Counted from the first letter of the stretch, positions 44,720 to 58,387 are shown. The stretch is 64,000 nucleotides of DNA from Macrobrachium rosenbergii (GCF_040412425.1 NC_089749.1:13122662-13186661); one strand, 5' to 3'. A program made the numbers and translations. Notes: a model not told the origin generated them from the letters alone.

Positions 44720-47430
44720 ATTAGGTATGAAGGTTAATTGAAATTATATTACTGTACTATTAAAATTCATTCAGGTTTACAAGTTATTCCCAGTTATGGA
44801 AACATACAGTGTACAATTCCCCTAACAAAACAAAAAGGAGATCCGTCGCTATGCAAATACCTTTAGCTTCAATATTAAATTATAATACTTCAAGTAATTG
44901 GGATTAGTGTTTGCTAATACAGGTACTGGTATCTTCTCTATTTGCGTTGGGAATTCTGTTAACGTGGAACATTAAAATAACCACAACATTCTTGTTATAT
45001 TGTGTGTAACATGATGGAATTATGTACAACTACAGCATTATATTTATGCCAAGTTCTTTAGACTAAAGAATGAAAAGGCTTCTTAGAAAGTCATTCTTCA
45101 ATTGCTGTACCCAAAATGGATATCATTACAAGGAACATGCGTTGGGAATGACCTGTATGGATTTACCAATGCTATATAACACTACACTAAAAAAGAATGT
45201 CAAATTAAAATGCTCTTTCACATTCAGACCAAGGCAAGCCTACATTTAGTTCACTATTATATAAAAATATGAACTTACGAACTTAATAAAAAAAAAAGGG
45301 GGGTCAATAAGCAACTTGAGTGTTTTTGCCGACATTTATCTGGAAAGTTGCCATGTCTAAAAGATCCCATTCATTTCCAGGCAGAATTTGCTAACACCAA
45401 GCAATATTTCCAGCTGAAGTGTCATAGTTGCAATCCATATCAGCAATGGAAAACCAAAGTCCTGGCAAGTATCAAGGATGCTGCAAGAACAACAGATGTT
45501 TGCAAGTTTTGAAAAAGTTGATCCTTGAAAAGTGTATGTATGAGAACTTATCAAGAATGCTGCAAGAACAACAGATGTTTGCACGTTTTGAAAAACTTGA
45601 TCCTTGAAAAGTATATGTGTGAGAAATTTAAGTTACTCTGCATAATCTGTTGTATACACTCTTACATGAAAGAATTTTCTAAAAGGAAAAAACATTTACG
45701 AAAGCACAAAGCATACTGGAAAATTAATCAGCACAGTACTATGGAAACTTATGGAAATCAGTACACTAAGCAGGTCTTTCAGTTGCAGTGTGCAAATCAA
45801 CACAGTACTATGAAAACTTATGGAAATTGGTACACTAAGCAGGCCTTTCTGTTGCAATGTGCAGTTTCCTAGCATCAAGTTTAATACTACTCTGTTTGCT
45901 AGGAGTTTTATCTAGTCTACAACTAAAATGTGGAATATAGCTTACCTAGTGCATTTGTGGAATCTTCTGATCTCCAAATGTTTAAGTAAGATGCAAATTA
46001 ATTTCTTTTTTCAGTCAACTTCAGGTGTATTTGTTTAATTTCTATTCCCTTATTTGTTTAACCTCTTTTCTTATAACTTGTCCCTCTGCAAGCTGGTTTT
46101 CTATTGGAGCCCTCTTGAGTTCATAGTTTGTTGACACAGTTCATAAAGGACTCCAGCTGAAAATTTAAAGAAAATATTAATCCAAAATGATTAGTGAATA
46201 TATATAACCAGAAATAGGTGCAGTGTTTCACCGAGTAATGCTTCACACTTACTGTCTGCTTCAAAAAAAAAAAAAAAAAACCATTACTGACTTACAGGAA
46301 ATAGCTCCTTTTGTGATAAAGTTGGTACATTCCATGATCATAAGACTGGTTTATGGTAGCCTGACTGTCTCAACATTCACTAACTTTGGTAATGTTAGCA
46401 GTAGTCTCCTAGGTCTTTCTGAGGCAACTGTGCCCTCAGTTTTATCATATGTAAAGAAAATACATGTATGGGGACACAGCAATGTGTCTGGCCTTAAGTT
46501 AATTTTCCTCAGGAATTAACTAGCAACTTTAGTTCCCATTCTTTACCAAGTATGTAATCTGAATGCTATTCTGAAAGTGATCTTGAGCAAAAATTACTTT
46601 TCCCCACCCAAAAATCTATCAGAGAAAGCAACAGATACATAAAATTTTACTTCCCTTTTTGTGACAAGTATTTTATGGCAAAACAATATTAATTATTACT
46701 TGAGAATGTAACTAAAGTTGTCCTTGTGTCCAATACCTGTCTATTCTTGCAGTGTCTCTTTCCAAGGGCTTATTACAATAGCTACCTTGCTCTTGGTGGC
46801 TTACTCCGACAGCTTTTTGTGCTCTCTTCTCTTGTCCTTGGCACTTTAGCAATCTCACTTTCCTGCACAGGCTATTTCTCTGCAACAACAGCCACTTGTT
46901 CCCATCTTATTCCTCAGCTGTTCCAGCTGCTCCTGTGGCAATCTTAGCTTAGCTTCTGTCATCCATAGACATTTTATCCATCGCCATCCACAATGCTCCT
47001 TGTTCAACCATCTGACCTTTTTTCTCAGTGCCTTGCATTGTCTGAATGCATCTTGTTCATGTCAAAATAAAAGTACTCAGGTAACCTAGGCATGAACCAT
47101 TTTACTGACTTAAAAATGGAAAGATGTTAAAAACAAACCTTTACCAGTATCTTGTCATTCCAAGTATTAAGACCCCTAAATCAAGATTCATCATGCTTAT
47201 GGTAGGGCATTAAGATCCTGGTTTCAGATAAGACACCAAACTGAGATAATTAGTAATCTGGGCAACATCTCTGGGGTAAATTAAACCAAGTCACAAAATT
47301 TATGTAGTTATGAGTGAGAGATACATGAATGAAATATATTGCAGCCCCTGCACACAAATACCACATCACTTGTAGACTGTCTGCTGGCAATAAGCAAATT
47401 GAATGCATCATCTTCATCCTCCCTCCAGAT
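44720..47430. other. Intergenic stretch with small tandem duplications
   Basis: No gene supported. Near-identical tandem pairs of about 80 bp (about 45469-45545 and 45549-45625, GATGCTGCAAGAACAACAGA) and about 69 bp (about 45727-45795 and 45796-45866, CACAGTACTATGGAAACTTA) occur. A T/C- and CTG-rich stretch at 46726-46950 resembles the minisatellite at 40-43 kb. Confidence 0.7.
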
Positions 47431-47569
47431 TCCTAGCACCTAGGTAATTACTCTAAACTAATTAGCAAGGCTTCCTTACCTTTTCATGCTCCATTTTCTC
47501 CCCTGCTGTCAGAACTGACCATTTGTTAATGACACAAACTTGTAGTACCATGTACAGCCTGGAGTATCC

Positions 47570-47799
47570 TTAGAATGTGGAGGGCGAGATTAGATGGCAC
47601 GCCTCTGGCCTCGTAGAATCTGAGCAGCTGAAATGGTCAGGCAAGACAAAACATTTGCCGCAAATCTTGCCATCAGTGTTGGGTCCAATCTTGATGGTGC
47701 AACTCTGGTGAATTTTCAGGTGGATCTCAACAGTAGCTGTTTATTAGAAAACAAAAATTTAAGTTCCTTCCCTTTAGGCTTAGAGGGATGTAGCCCAAC
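47570..47799 (-). pseudogene. Decayed zinc-finger terminal exon, copy A
   Basis: On the minus strand an acceptor-like TTTTGACAG precedes 47799. The first frame reads VGLHPSKPKGKELKFLFSNK. A frameshift then leads into EIHLKIHQSC...KICGKCFVLPDH and a tail ending SPSTF, stop at 47572-47570. The HLKIH and CGKCF words are typical of C2H2 zinc fingers. The first finger has lost its cysteines (F and S in their place) and the frame is broken. Copy B at 48447-48683 has the same organisation. I interpret both as relics of alternative 3' exons of a zinc-finger gene; the parent gene was not found in the window. Confidence 0.5.
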
Positions 47800-47924
47800 C
47801 TGTCAAAACTCTCTTCATTATGGATAAAAACTTAAAACAAAGTGACAAACTAGAACTGTCATGGTAGAAGGTAATAAATAATTCCTCTGTAAGCAGACTG
47901 AAAGCTCATGACTTTTGAGCCATA

Positions 47925-47952
47925 TAATAATAATAATAATACAATAATAATA
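47925..47952. repeat. Short (TAA)n tract
   Basis: About nine TAA units with one interruption, inside tandem unit A. Confidence 0.85.
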
Positions 47953-48446
47953 AAAAGTAATTGGCGACATCCTTCAACTTAAAAAGTTAGTCCTGAATAC
48001 AAAGGAAAGACTATATTTAGCCAGACTCTATTTAGTCAGTCTAAAACATAAACTGTCAATGAAATATTTCATAAAAATAAAGTTTAAAATAAAAGTGTGG
48101 TTGATCCAAAAGGTTGCAAGTTTAAAATAAAAGTGTGACTGATCCAAAAGGTTGCAAAAAGGGTCGAATCTACCTAAATATCAAGGAAATTACTGGCACC
48201 AAAGTAAATGTAACCAACATGATACATGTTATACCCAAGGAATGGTAAATCTTCAGAACCAATTGGAAATGGACACAAATGTACTCAGTCCTTTTGTCTC
48301 CAGACTCTTAGTACCTAGGTAATTACTCAAAAACTAAGTTAGCTAGGCCTTCTAACCTTTTCATATTCCATTTTCTCTTCTGCTGTCAGGACTGACCATT
48401 TGTTACAAACACAAGCATGTTACAAACAGACTAGAGTATTGTGTTC

Positions 48447-48683
48447 TTAGAATGTGAAGGATAGGACTCGACAGCATGCCTCCTCGCCTATAAAATTTGG
48501 GTAGCTGACACAGTTGGACGAAGTGAAATACTTGCCTCAAATCTTTCTATCAATTCTTGGTCCTGTCTTGATGTTGTAACCCTGGTGGATTTTCAGGCAA
48601 TCTCAATCGTAGCAGTTTATTGGAAAATTGCACTTCAGTTCCTTCCCTGGTAATGAGACCCCTTAGGCAGGAAGTAGTCCAAC
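48447..48683 (-). pseudogene. Decayed zinc-finger terminal exon, copy B
   Basis: A clean acceptor (ATTTTCCAG) precedes 48683 on the minus strand. The readable segments are GKELKCNF, CLKIHQGYNIKTGPRIDRKI, a TGA where copy A has Cys, then GKYFTSSNCVSYPN and EEACCRVLSFTF with stop at 48449-48447. In-frame stops and lost ligands make it non-coding in its present state. Parallel decay of two tandem copies, with the acceptor position and stop position preserved, shows the duplication included the whole exon. Confidence 0.5.
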
Positions 48684-49109
48684 CTGGAAAATTTGTTTTT
48701 CTTAGTATTATGGATAAAAATTTAAAGGAAGGTAACAAACTGGAAACACACAAGGAAAAGTAATCAATAACTCCTGAGGCTTGCAAGTATTATAGTTGAG
48801 GCACAAAGGAGAAAAGCTGAAACTCTTCTGGTCTTCTTACGTGGACAATATTTTCAGTCCTAAAGACAATGGGGGAGAGAGTATTCAACCAATCTAGAGC
48901 ATAAACTGTCAATGAAATGTCCCATAAAACAGTCTTAAAACGGAAAAGTCACTGATCAAGTCACAAAAAATCAGTCAGAAACCTACTTAAATATCAAAGA
49001 AATTCTGGCATTTAAGTAAATATAACCAAACACTTACGTTAATCTTCCTCAGATGCAAGAGGAAATATAGGCAGAAACGTACTCAGTCCTCGTGTCTCTG
49101 TTACAACAC

Positions 49110-51900
49110 TTTTTGTGACCCTGAAATGAAAGAAATTCACAGAGGTCGACCTAAAGACTGTAGCAATCGTCAAAATCAAATTCAAGGTACAAACTTTACA
49201 GTCAAAATTAAAGGACATAAGGAGACTAAGACCATTTAAACCTATATGTTCACATTGCAAACAATGCTGTGAATGGACATACACATAAAATGACCTTAAC
49301 AAGGAAATACAGCTATGGACTAGCACACATATATGAGGAACAGAATAAAATTGCCCTGAATGACCCACTGGGTTCAAGTGCTTGGCGTTAAGCCTGGAAT
49401 CCGCATTCCCTACCATTCCACAGAACAGCAGTTCAAAGATGGGAGCTGAAACCACCTCATATGAGCAGTACTGTATATCACACTTCCATTCACAATATAT
49501 ATACTGTAGACCTAAACTTAGTTAGTAGGATTGCATATCAACAAGAGGAGCCAAGCATTCTAAGAGAATTCCTAACCCATGGCAACAAATTCTAATTACA
49601 AAGAGTTTTAACCTGGCCTAAAAAAAAAAAAAAAAAAAAAAATAAGGACGCATCAGGAAACAATTAATCTAAAGTGAAAAATCATTTTGAAAAACTATCA
49701 ACCACATTGGTCGATCACTGAAACAACTTAGCACTATATGCCAAGGCCATGAATCTTCTTTAAAAGACTCGAAAAAAAGGGAATGCCTAAAAAATTTGAG
49801 AAACAAAACATAGTATAATCTTACAGCCAAATACCTTCGAAGTGGATTGGATAATGAAATTTTAGTTCCAAGCCAAGCACCTGGGTGGTAAGGTCATTCA
49901 GCAATTAATCAGAAATCTTAAAATCAGATATTTTAAAATTCCATATACTCGTACAACCATCCAGCGTAGCCTTATTTTTTTTTAAGTAAACGTCCTCATG
50001 ATACCGGTTCACGGATGATGATGGTAAGATTTTCGTGATACCAAATCTATTGCACAGTTCTATGCAACACATTCATGTACACTCACGGCTAATTTTTTCG
50101 TACAAGTGGTAATAATATCTATGTAATACATCCAAGCAGTGAATATGCATGAGGGGAAGTTTCATATACAAATAAATTAAAATCTTAGTTACTTAGTAGG
50201 TAATCTCAGCGAGATGTAGGAATTATAAACCTAACATCTGAGAGAAAAAAAAAAGTTTTCGAGGATTATTTTCCACCTACGTGCATAAAATATTGTATCC
50301 AGCTAATTAGGAAAAACCCGTTTTCTACTGAAGACTGTGGTGCCCTACAAGAAAATTTTAAATTTCATATAGCCAATGAGGACCTTACATTACCGACAAA
50401 GTGATTAAAAGACATCCCTGCAGTCATCAGTACAAATACCAGGCAAATCTGATTTCAGGTGTACCACAGTACCCAGTTTTGCTTACAGTTGTCCACGATG
50501 CAGAGCTGCTTACCGCATACCCTTAGCCAGTTTTAATCAAGCTTTTCTCTGAATTTATTACAATTTTTTTTCTAAGGATTCTCGATATCCTGTAGCAAAT
50601 TCCTGAGATTTATGCTAGTATTGCACCAGCCCGGTTTTTTTGCCATGCCTAGGTTAGGTTAGGTTGCGTTCCGTTTTGTTAAATATGTTTTGAGAGTAAT
50701 TTGGGTGTGGGAAACATAATGAGATTATTTTCAAGAAAATTCTGTGGGATAGTTTTTAAGATATGGCGTACCGCTTTTTTTCAGGGAAGGGTCCCGGTGC
50801 TTGGTTACATCCCGGGGAAAATGCCTCCCGGTATCACTGTACAATGTCCATTGACATACACAACAGGACAGATTCTTTGGTCAATGTAAAGTCAAGAAGT
50901 TGGGACATTAGAAAGTTTATTTTTACTAAAAATTACTAACAATTACGTAGGTATATGAAAATGGATAGCTGTAATACTGAATTTTTAAATTTTTTTATTT
51001 ATGTCTGTAATTTCCGCTTTAGAATCTAACCAGTAATGAGTCTTGAGGATGATAGCAATATTTGCAATTGCTCTTGTCAGGTCTAAGTTTTTTAAATTAT
51101 TTATTTCTCTCGATGTTACTACATATCACATTTATGAAAGCAGCCATGCCCTACCAAGAACAGTGAACGTCCCTGATGACGTAGATTAAAGAGAACAGCT
51201 CAAGTTTTCACAAAGCTATACGAAGAACAGCAACTGAGCCCTGAATAAGATATACACCTGAGATCGTCCCTGAAAACATTTGTTTATATATATGTAGTAA
51301 CGCAAGTTTACATACGCAAAGATCATGCAGGGAAATACTTCACGTCCCATTTCATGCGTTGAAATGTCATCATGACAAAAGTAATCAACGTAACAAAAGT
51401 AATCCCTTTAAGCCGGAAGCAGACTTCTCAAGAATATCCCTTTTAAATAAAGTCTTCAAGAAAAGTTTATGGTTTTTGTGATGAGGAAAGCCCTGAGAAG
51501 GCCGACTGGTTTAACCCTTGCTTTTATATGTTCTTGACTAAATTCCTTTCGAATATGAGAAGTGCGAAATGATGTTATATAAACCTTCGATAATGAGCAG
51601 ACGCTTAACGTATAGGCTATGAGTGACAGCAAATATCTTTACCTTTTTCTTAATTATGTATTTATGTCGTATGTATACATGTAAGTAACGATAGCAATAA
51701 GATACACATTCATATAATATACGCAATAAACGGCCATGTGACCTTTCAAAAAAGAAGTGACGCGAAATGATTAAGAACTTTGAAGTACAAAATTAATTTA
51801 TCGTCACTGGAAAGAGCGCTTCGGGATGAAATTCCCGAACAGTCTAAAAGTTAGTGCGTCCGCTGCTTCATAAGACGAAATCTCGATTAATCAGATTTGT
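49110..51900. other. No gene seen
   Basis: AT-rich sequence. A minus-strand frame at 49039-49455 contains CLQCEH and DCKVC but no recognisable domain. An AGGTT repeat (50651-50665) matches arthropod telomere-type TTAGG in only about three units. Confidence 0.5.
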
Positions 51901-51903
51901 TTC

Positions 51904-51905
<2 letters not shown>

Positions 51906-51992
<87 letters not shown>
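51906..51992. repeat. (GA)n microsatellite
   Basis: About 43 GA units. Confidence 0.97.
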
Positions 51993-51994
<2 letters not shown>

Positions 51995-53925
51995 CCACAA
52001 GTAGGTTACGAGTTGAGGAGATAACCGATCTGCAGCTGCTATTAGATCTCGATTAGGCCTACAGCACACACTACAGAATGGCTACATAATTTGTTCCGTA
52101 ACCATTCACTTCATATAGGCTTAGATTCAACAGCACGAAGAACCTGGATCAGTCCCCACCAATTTACAGAATTCATTTTGCAGAGCTCAGTCTTAGAACC
52201 CTCACGTCACTGATAAGACCTTGTCTGCTTTCAACCAATTATCATATACTTTTTAACTATGAGACTGTGTCCCGCTCCCTACCAAAAGCTAAATTAGCTA
52301 GTCAATGCTGTCTGAAATTTCAAATATTGGGAGTTATTTGAGAATATTTTAAGATTAAACAATATCTACATCGAAAGTAGGTAACTTACCCAATGAGGTT
52401 TAACTGCCACCGTCAAACAGTTTGCAGTTCATTTTCCGTCCACAGAACTTAGCATTATAAATATTAAACTAGGAATTTCAATGAATGTGGGAGGTGGGGA
52501 GGGAAGTTTCCGAGAGTTTAGAATCACCCTGGAACTTCCCAGTTACAAACAGCATCAATGCCTTTGTCCAAATTAAGAACTTCATAGTTGGTCGCGGCAT
52601 AACGCTTGCTCGTTATCTCTCGCCACACTATAACCCAGCAGTTGCCCAGACCTCTTCGGAAACTAAATTAAATGCCTCCTTTTACTGTTCATAGTCTGAT
52701 CCATCATGCTATGACACCAAGATCATCATCGACTCGACATATCCTTGAGTATTAGTTACAGGAAGTTATGAATTTCACTCATATAAGGATCTAACAACAG
52801 CAACCTTGGGAGTACCCGGCCTATGTACCATATTACCCTAAAAATTCTGTATTTTCCTTCAACCGAACTTACTGGCAAAACTATTAAGAAAATACCAAGA
52901 CACTTGCACATATGCAGAATTACTTAACAGTAGCAGATTATATCCAAATTACATTAATAAATTTACCTGAACGCAAAAACAACACTAAAGCAATGGCGGT
53001 CGACAGCCCTTTAAATATTCCAAAAACTTCTCGCAGAGGACGAAGCCAAAATAGACGCAACGCTGATTTACGAAATCGCAAAAAAAAAATCTAATAAACT
53101 TACGCAGCTATGCAAAGCCAATGAATAAGGTAATCCATGCATATTCGAATGGACAACGACCACCTTTCTACACAAATATTCGCCGGTGAAGATATAACCA
53201 ACCAGATTAATAACTACACTGATCCACAGTACTTACCAGCATCCTAACACGAGTAACCAAATCCTCCATTAAATGGGATAAAAGCTACAGACTAAAAAGG
53301 AAATGTTAGCCACAGAAAGGATGACGAAAGTAGCGTGCACAACACAGGTGAGGAGTAGACTGACAGTAAACGGGCAGAGAAACTATACGTTGCTTTGGTT
53401 TTACGGACCTGTCTTAGTTTAGCAAGGTAACGCGATGCATTACATTTCAGGCTGCTTATAGACTGCAATATTACACAGTATGAAAGAAGTGGGATTATCA
53501 AAACGGATCGATTTGTACCCCGAATCAAGACTGGAACTTCCAACTGCTGAACGGTTGTTCCTACAACCGACACTCGGCGATGCTAGTCTCATTCCCCGTC
53601 AAGTTTAGCTGTCAAATGAACTCATTTCTATATCATATCGTTCATTCGATATGAGACTGGATTATTTTGGATGAGTTATTCATATGTTTGGCAACTTTGA
53701 GGACCTGTTGGTGTTGCTAAACGAGTCTATATTTGACATTTTTGGCAGGTATGTTACATTCAGTCATAAGTGGTTTGTTATAGTCTGTCATTTATAATCA
53801 TATAATTTTTTCATTTTTTTTTGTAACGGATTGCAACATTATCTTTTCCTTTCCCCTTTTCTCGAGCCTTTACAGAAAATTAATGGTTGTTAAGATTTAA
53901 AGTGCACGAATATGTGTACAAAAGC
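51993..53925. other. No gene seen
   Basis: Unique-looking sequence with only short frames; no splice-consistent protein similarity recognised. Confidence 0.5.

Positions 53926-53999
<74 letters not shown>
53926..53999. repeat. (TAA)n microsatellite
   Basis: About 25 TAA units. Confidence 0.97.
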
Positions 54000-54002
<3 letters not shown>

Positions 54003-54956
54003 TGTTTTGGGGGGCTACAGGTAATTTTCGTGAAAAGTGCTCAACGGATTATTGATGTACGAATTTCTTCGTCGGATACCTCATTTTCTTTAATACTTAT
54101 TTTTTCCTTAAAGTATACAGAGTGGAGACAATTGAGAACAGGTCTGCATATAGCCCAGGCCTGAAGGACACAAATAACATTTTTGGTCTCCATATGAGGA
54201 ATAATAATAATAACAATAAAGAAAATGCTACGTACACAAATTAGAAATTAAAAAATATATGTAAAAGTTTTCTAATTAATTTCCTGAAAAAAATCCAAAA
54301 ACTTTTCCTTGCGTAACTTCATATCTTCATAATTCACGAACACTAGACCTATGAGAGCTCAGCTGAAAACAGGCGAAGTTTACAAAAGAAAACTTTCCAC
54401 ATTAGTGGCTTATGAACGAAGCCTCCCAAATGAGCATGCTAAGGGCTCACAGGGGAAAGCAGAGACCAAGCTCACTCCAGTCATACCTCTTTGGTTTTAA
54501 ATATCCCCTTATTATCAACAGATATCGATATTCTTTAAACAGCCTCATTTAGCTGATGTCTTTGCCGTCCTTCTGTTAATTTTTATCTTAATTTCATGAT
54601 GATTCAGCTGCCCCTAGTAAACAAACAATGGTTCGGTCTATCTATTTGTTGAGTGAGACAGTGATGAGGAAAGCGTGCTTACTAATTTTATTCATACTTT
54701 ATTCAATCACATGACTTACAATCATAACTATCTACGATCTAATACTATTGTGAACTGACTCACTCGATCAGTGAATATTGGGGCAACGTCGAAAATAATA
54801 TGTTTAAAAAAATAAATTACTTCACGTACACCTGCATTCTTTTACTCCAAGTTTAAGTTAAGGCGCCCAAAATATGCTGCTGTGTTTCCAGAACTAAATA
54901 GTCGTCCAATTCATGAGAGAACATTAAAACTATTAGTGTTTATATTTTACAAACTA

Positions 54957-54960
<4 letters not shown>

Positions 54961-55014
<54 letters not shown>
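54961..55014. repeat. (GA)n microsatellite
   Basis: About 27 GA units. Confidence 0.97.
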
Positions 55015-55017
<3 letters not shown>

Positions 55018-55777
55018 GTTATGGGGCCGTTGATTACCAGCAATATCAGGTCATTAAAATCTAAACTAGATTATTACGTTCATTATTATGTACATTGTTA
55101 ACTAAATTAAATTAAGCTTTAATTAATGACCATTTTCTACTTGGTATTAGGTTAATGTTGTGAATGTAGGTCAGAGGTGTGACGGCTCAATGGCTGCTCA
55201 ACGGGACAACGGTTGAGAACACCTGCTCCGAGGGAATACAGATGTGTCACTACCAGATGCAAACTCTCTTGAATCTGGTCGAAGGTGCTTTTAAGTAACC
55301 CCACTTCTGGCAAGAATATTTCGGAGTTGTAAAAATGCTGGAAGATTTTAAGCCCCTGACTATCGTCTTAATCACCGTTTCGCCCATCTTGGTCCTAGGC
55401 CGATAGCATCCAGTTTCTTTTTCCGGTGACTGATCCAATTCTTAGTTCAGTCAAGGATTTGAATTATGTGACCTGACTGACTCAAAAATAGCTGAGAATT
55501 CAGTCAAAAACGTGAATTATCAAGTCGAAAGTTTGCCCAAACTAAGGAAAATCAATTGCTTATTCTTCCAGAGAATATGACAGGCTAGTTGCTATTTTAA
55601 GCAGTTGAAAGGGAACTCTGATCTCACCAAAGCAATATACTCATATCACAAGAAGAAAGTTTTTCATTATATCATGATGGTAATAAACCATTTCATAATT
55701 ATTGTTAATTTCATTTATGGATAAAGAGAAACGCAGGGGGAACTTCGTCGAGTAAAGAAGTATTGGTTTGAAATGAT

Positions 55778-55850
55778 GAGAAGAAGAAGAAGAAGAAGAA
55801 GAAGAAGAAGAAGAAGAAGAAGAAGAAGAAGAAGAAGAAGAAGAAGAAGA
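55778..55850. repeat. (GAA)n microsatellite
   Basis: About 24 GAA units, an all-purine strand; long GAA runs can adopt triplex structures. Confidence 0.97.
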
Positions 55851-56234
55851 CAAGCGAACAGCAACAAAAGAAAATGGATATAACAATCGGAAATTGAACG
55901 GTAAACTTTAGAATTTTAGCTGCCTACCTCTATTTTTATTTTTTATTTTTTTTTTTTTTTTTTTGCTTCGTGGTGTTTTGATTGCCTTTTTAATCTATTC
56001 AGCTCGTTCCAGTAGGTTGCGAACATTGAAAGTTTAATGTAGAAATGCTTTGATTCTTTTACAAAATGTTTTTTCAACTTAAAAAACGTGGAAAATGAAA
56101 AGCTCGTCTCGAGAAATACTGAAATGGACGAGTTATTTTACCCTGAAACATCAAGTAAGTAGGTCAAATGAGTCTAGAAGCTATGTGCTGGATCACGTTA
56201 TACTCGATACCGAAGCATTGCGTCAAGCAGAATG

Positions 56235-56610
56235 GAAACAAGTAAAAGATGCGCTGGAGTTTCTTCGGTGCAATCGAGTTTTCTGTGTACCGTATAATCA
56301 AGGCCACCGAAAATAGATCTATCTTTCGGCGGTCTCGGTATAATGCTGAATGAGCCGCGGCCTGTGCAACTTTAACCACGGCCTGTTGGTGGCCTATCCT
56401 ATATCATTGCCAGATGCACGATTATGGCTAACTTTAACCTTAAATAAAATAAAAACTACTGAGGCTAGAGGGCTGCAATTTGGTATGTTTGATGATTGGA
56501 GGGTGGATGATCGACAAACCAATTTGCAGCCCTCTAGCCTTAGTAGTTTTTAAGATCTGAGGGCAGACAGGAAAAAGTGCGGACGGGGAGAAAAACCAAA
56601 ACGAACAAGA
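56235..56610 (+). repeat. Dispersed repeat family A with internal hairpin, copy 2
   Basis: Matches the reverse complement of 1948-2335. Ordered blocks: GGAGTTTCTTCGGTGCAATC, AAGGCCACCGAAAATAGATC, CACGATTATGGCTAACTTTA, CTGAGGCTAGAGGGCTGCAA with its inverted partner TTGCAGCCCTCTAGCC, and AAGATCTGAGGGCAGACAGG. The hairpin arms are well preserved in both copies. Confidence 0.85.
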
Positions 56611-56928
56611 TTTATACAAAAAGTGAAAAAGGAGTAAGAGTGAAATAAAGAAAAAATAAAAAAAAACATCGGAAGTATTGATGTGTGTACCTCAATGGAG
56701 ACATTTTAAACATTTTTTTTCCATTTTGTTTTTATTTTTCAGGAATCTCCTCCTTTTCCAGGCAGCTGCTTTTCATTTCCAGTCATGCGCTGATGGTCTA
56801 CTACTGGAAAAATCTCTTGTTTTACTCTCCAGTTTTCTCCCAAAACATTTCTCATTCTCCTTCTATTCTTCTTTTCCATTTGCCCGTTCTCGTAACCTCA
56901 CACCGAAAGAAATTTAAGAAATTTTTGT

Positions 56929-56930
<2 letters not shown>

Positions 56931-56993
<63 letters not shown>

Positions 56994-57540
56994 TATTCAG
57001 AAGATGAACCCTATTCGTATTGAACAAGCCCACCACAGGGGCCACTGACTCGAAATTCAAGCTTCCAAAGAATACGGTGCTCATGAGAAAGAGGTAACAG
57101 AAGGTAACGAGGAATACAGAAAGAGATCACTTATCAAAAAAGAAAAATAAATTAACAAGTTACAGTAATAGATAAAAATGTATGAGTAAATTATTAAAAT
57201 GCAAGATCTGTATTAGGATAGTAATGCATTGCATCTTCGAGTGGACTTTTGAAGTGAAAATCTCACGGCATCCTCAGGGAGACTGCAAACTCTAACGACA
57301 AACGGAAAACAGTTTTCTGTCTTCATTTCAGAGCTTCTGAACGCGTCCCTGACGCGAACACCGAGCCTATGTAGCCTTGTGTGCTTTAGCAAAACGCGCA
57401 GGTGTCTTTCTCTGAGTTTCATTGTATTTACGAGACACTCTCCTCCCACCTGACACCTGTGATAGTTACGAGGCTGAAATTCTCGAAAGAAAAGTTTATA
57501 TAAAGGTGCCAAGATACAGGAGAGAAAGAGAGAGAGTCAG
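56931..57540 (-). mobile_element. Retroelement-like dispersed repeat with (TAA)n tail, minus orientation
   Basis: An ATT tract (56931-56992) adjoins TTATTCAGAAGATGAACCCT, ACAAGCCCACCACAGGGGCC and TTCAAGCTTCCAAAGAATAC. From memory I associate these strings with an abundant decapod repeat. On the minus strand the tract becomes a TAA tail at the 3' end, as in some non-LTR retroelements and their SINEs. A minus-strand frame at 57213-57512 (contains CSLPEDAVRF) may be a coding remnant. The boundary on the high-coordinate side is uncertain. Confidence 0.5.
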
Positions 57541-58307
57541 TCAAGGAATACATATATGTAACGGTTTGTCTTAATAAGTGTCTTAAAGGTATGAATCACA
57601 CTGGGAGAAAATGAATATCAAATAAAAACAGTTTCTGTTCGTTATAAAGTTAATTTTTTTTTATCTTATGATTCCCGAGCGTTCAGATCATAAAATTTAT
57701 TTATTTATCTAGAAATAAATGCAAGCATTCCCCCTTCCCCCTCCCCAGTTCCTCGCCCCACACTCTGCGTCTTCTCCCCGCCCCCACTGAAACCCATCTC
57801 CCTGCGTTCCTTTGCTCATCTTGTCCACCAATCTACCAAATGTGTATTTAGAAAGTAATTGCACTCTGGACACACGAGTCGCATAACTATCAGGTGTATT
57901 TAAACAAATATATCATACAAAAACACAAAGACAAAATGCTCACCAGTTACTACATTCAACAACAAATCTATTAAAAGCACAGAACTACAAATAAAATCTG
58001 GAACGTTGATCACCACAAATTAGATGCAACATTTGATCCGCCATATTGCCGCTCCCTGCAATCATCCCATGAATATTAACTTTCGGCAACATTGCAATGT
58101 CATTATCCATTCAGGAACATCATCCACACGAGGTTAGACGCAGTCCACACCGTGTGCACCTATTGTATCCAATTCTAACTGTTGTATGTATTGTATCTCT
58201 TAATGAACATGGTTTCATGACGCTTTGCCGGATTGGAGTTACAATCTGATGCAATAACACTCGAGACAGAGATGCAACTGGATATTGCAGGCAAACTGTG
58301 TCGTTGG

Positions 58308-58309
<2 letters not shown>

Positions 58310-58387
<78 letters not shown>

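Larger units (their letters stand above)
47440..49105. repeat. Tandem duplication of an approximately 0.85-kb unit
   Basis: Unit A (about 47440-48300) and unit B (about 48310-49105) share ordered blocks: CACCTAGGTAATTACTC, CTGTCAGRACTGACCATTTG, CTTAGAATGTG, TGGTGRATTTTCAGG, ATTATGGATAAAAA, CATAAACTGTCAATGAAAT, CTAAATATCAA and GTACTCAGTCC. Each unit carries one zinc-finger exon remnant on the minus strand. A further small duplication (TTTAAAATAAAAGTGTG) lies at 48082-48160. Confidence 0.8.

Noticed and set aside
50651..50665. Telomere-like TTAGG repeats
   Set aside because: Only about three units; too few to call an interstitial telomere.
57213..57512. Minus-strand frame of 99 residues
   Set aside because: It lies within a dispersed retroelement-like repeat, has no complete domain and is noted there only as a possible remnant.
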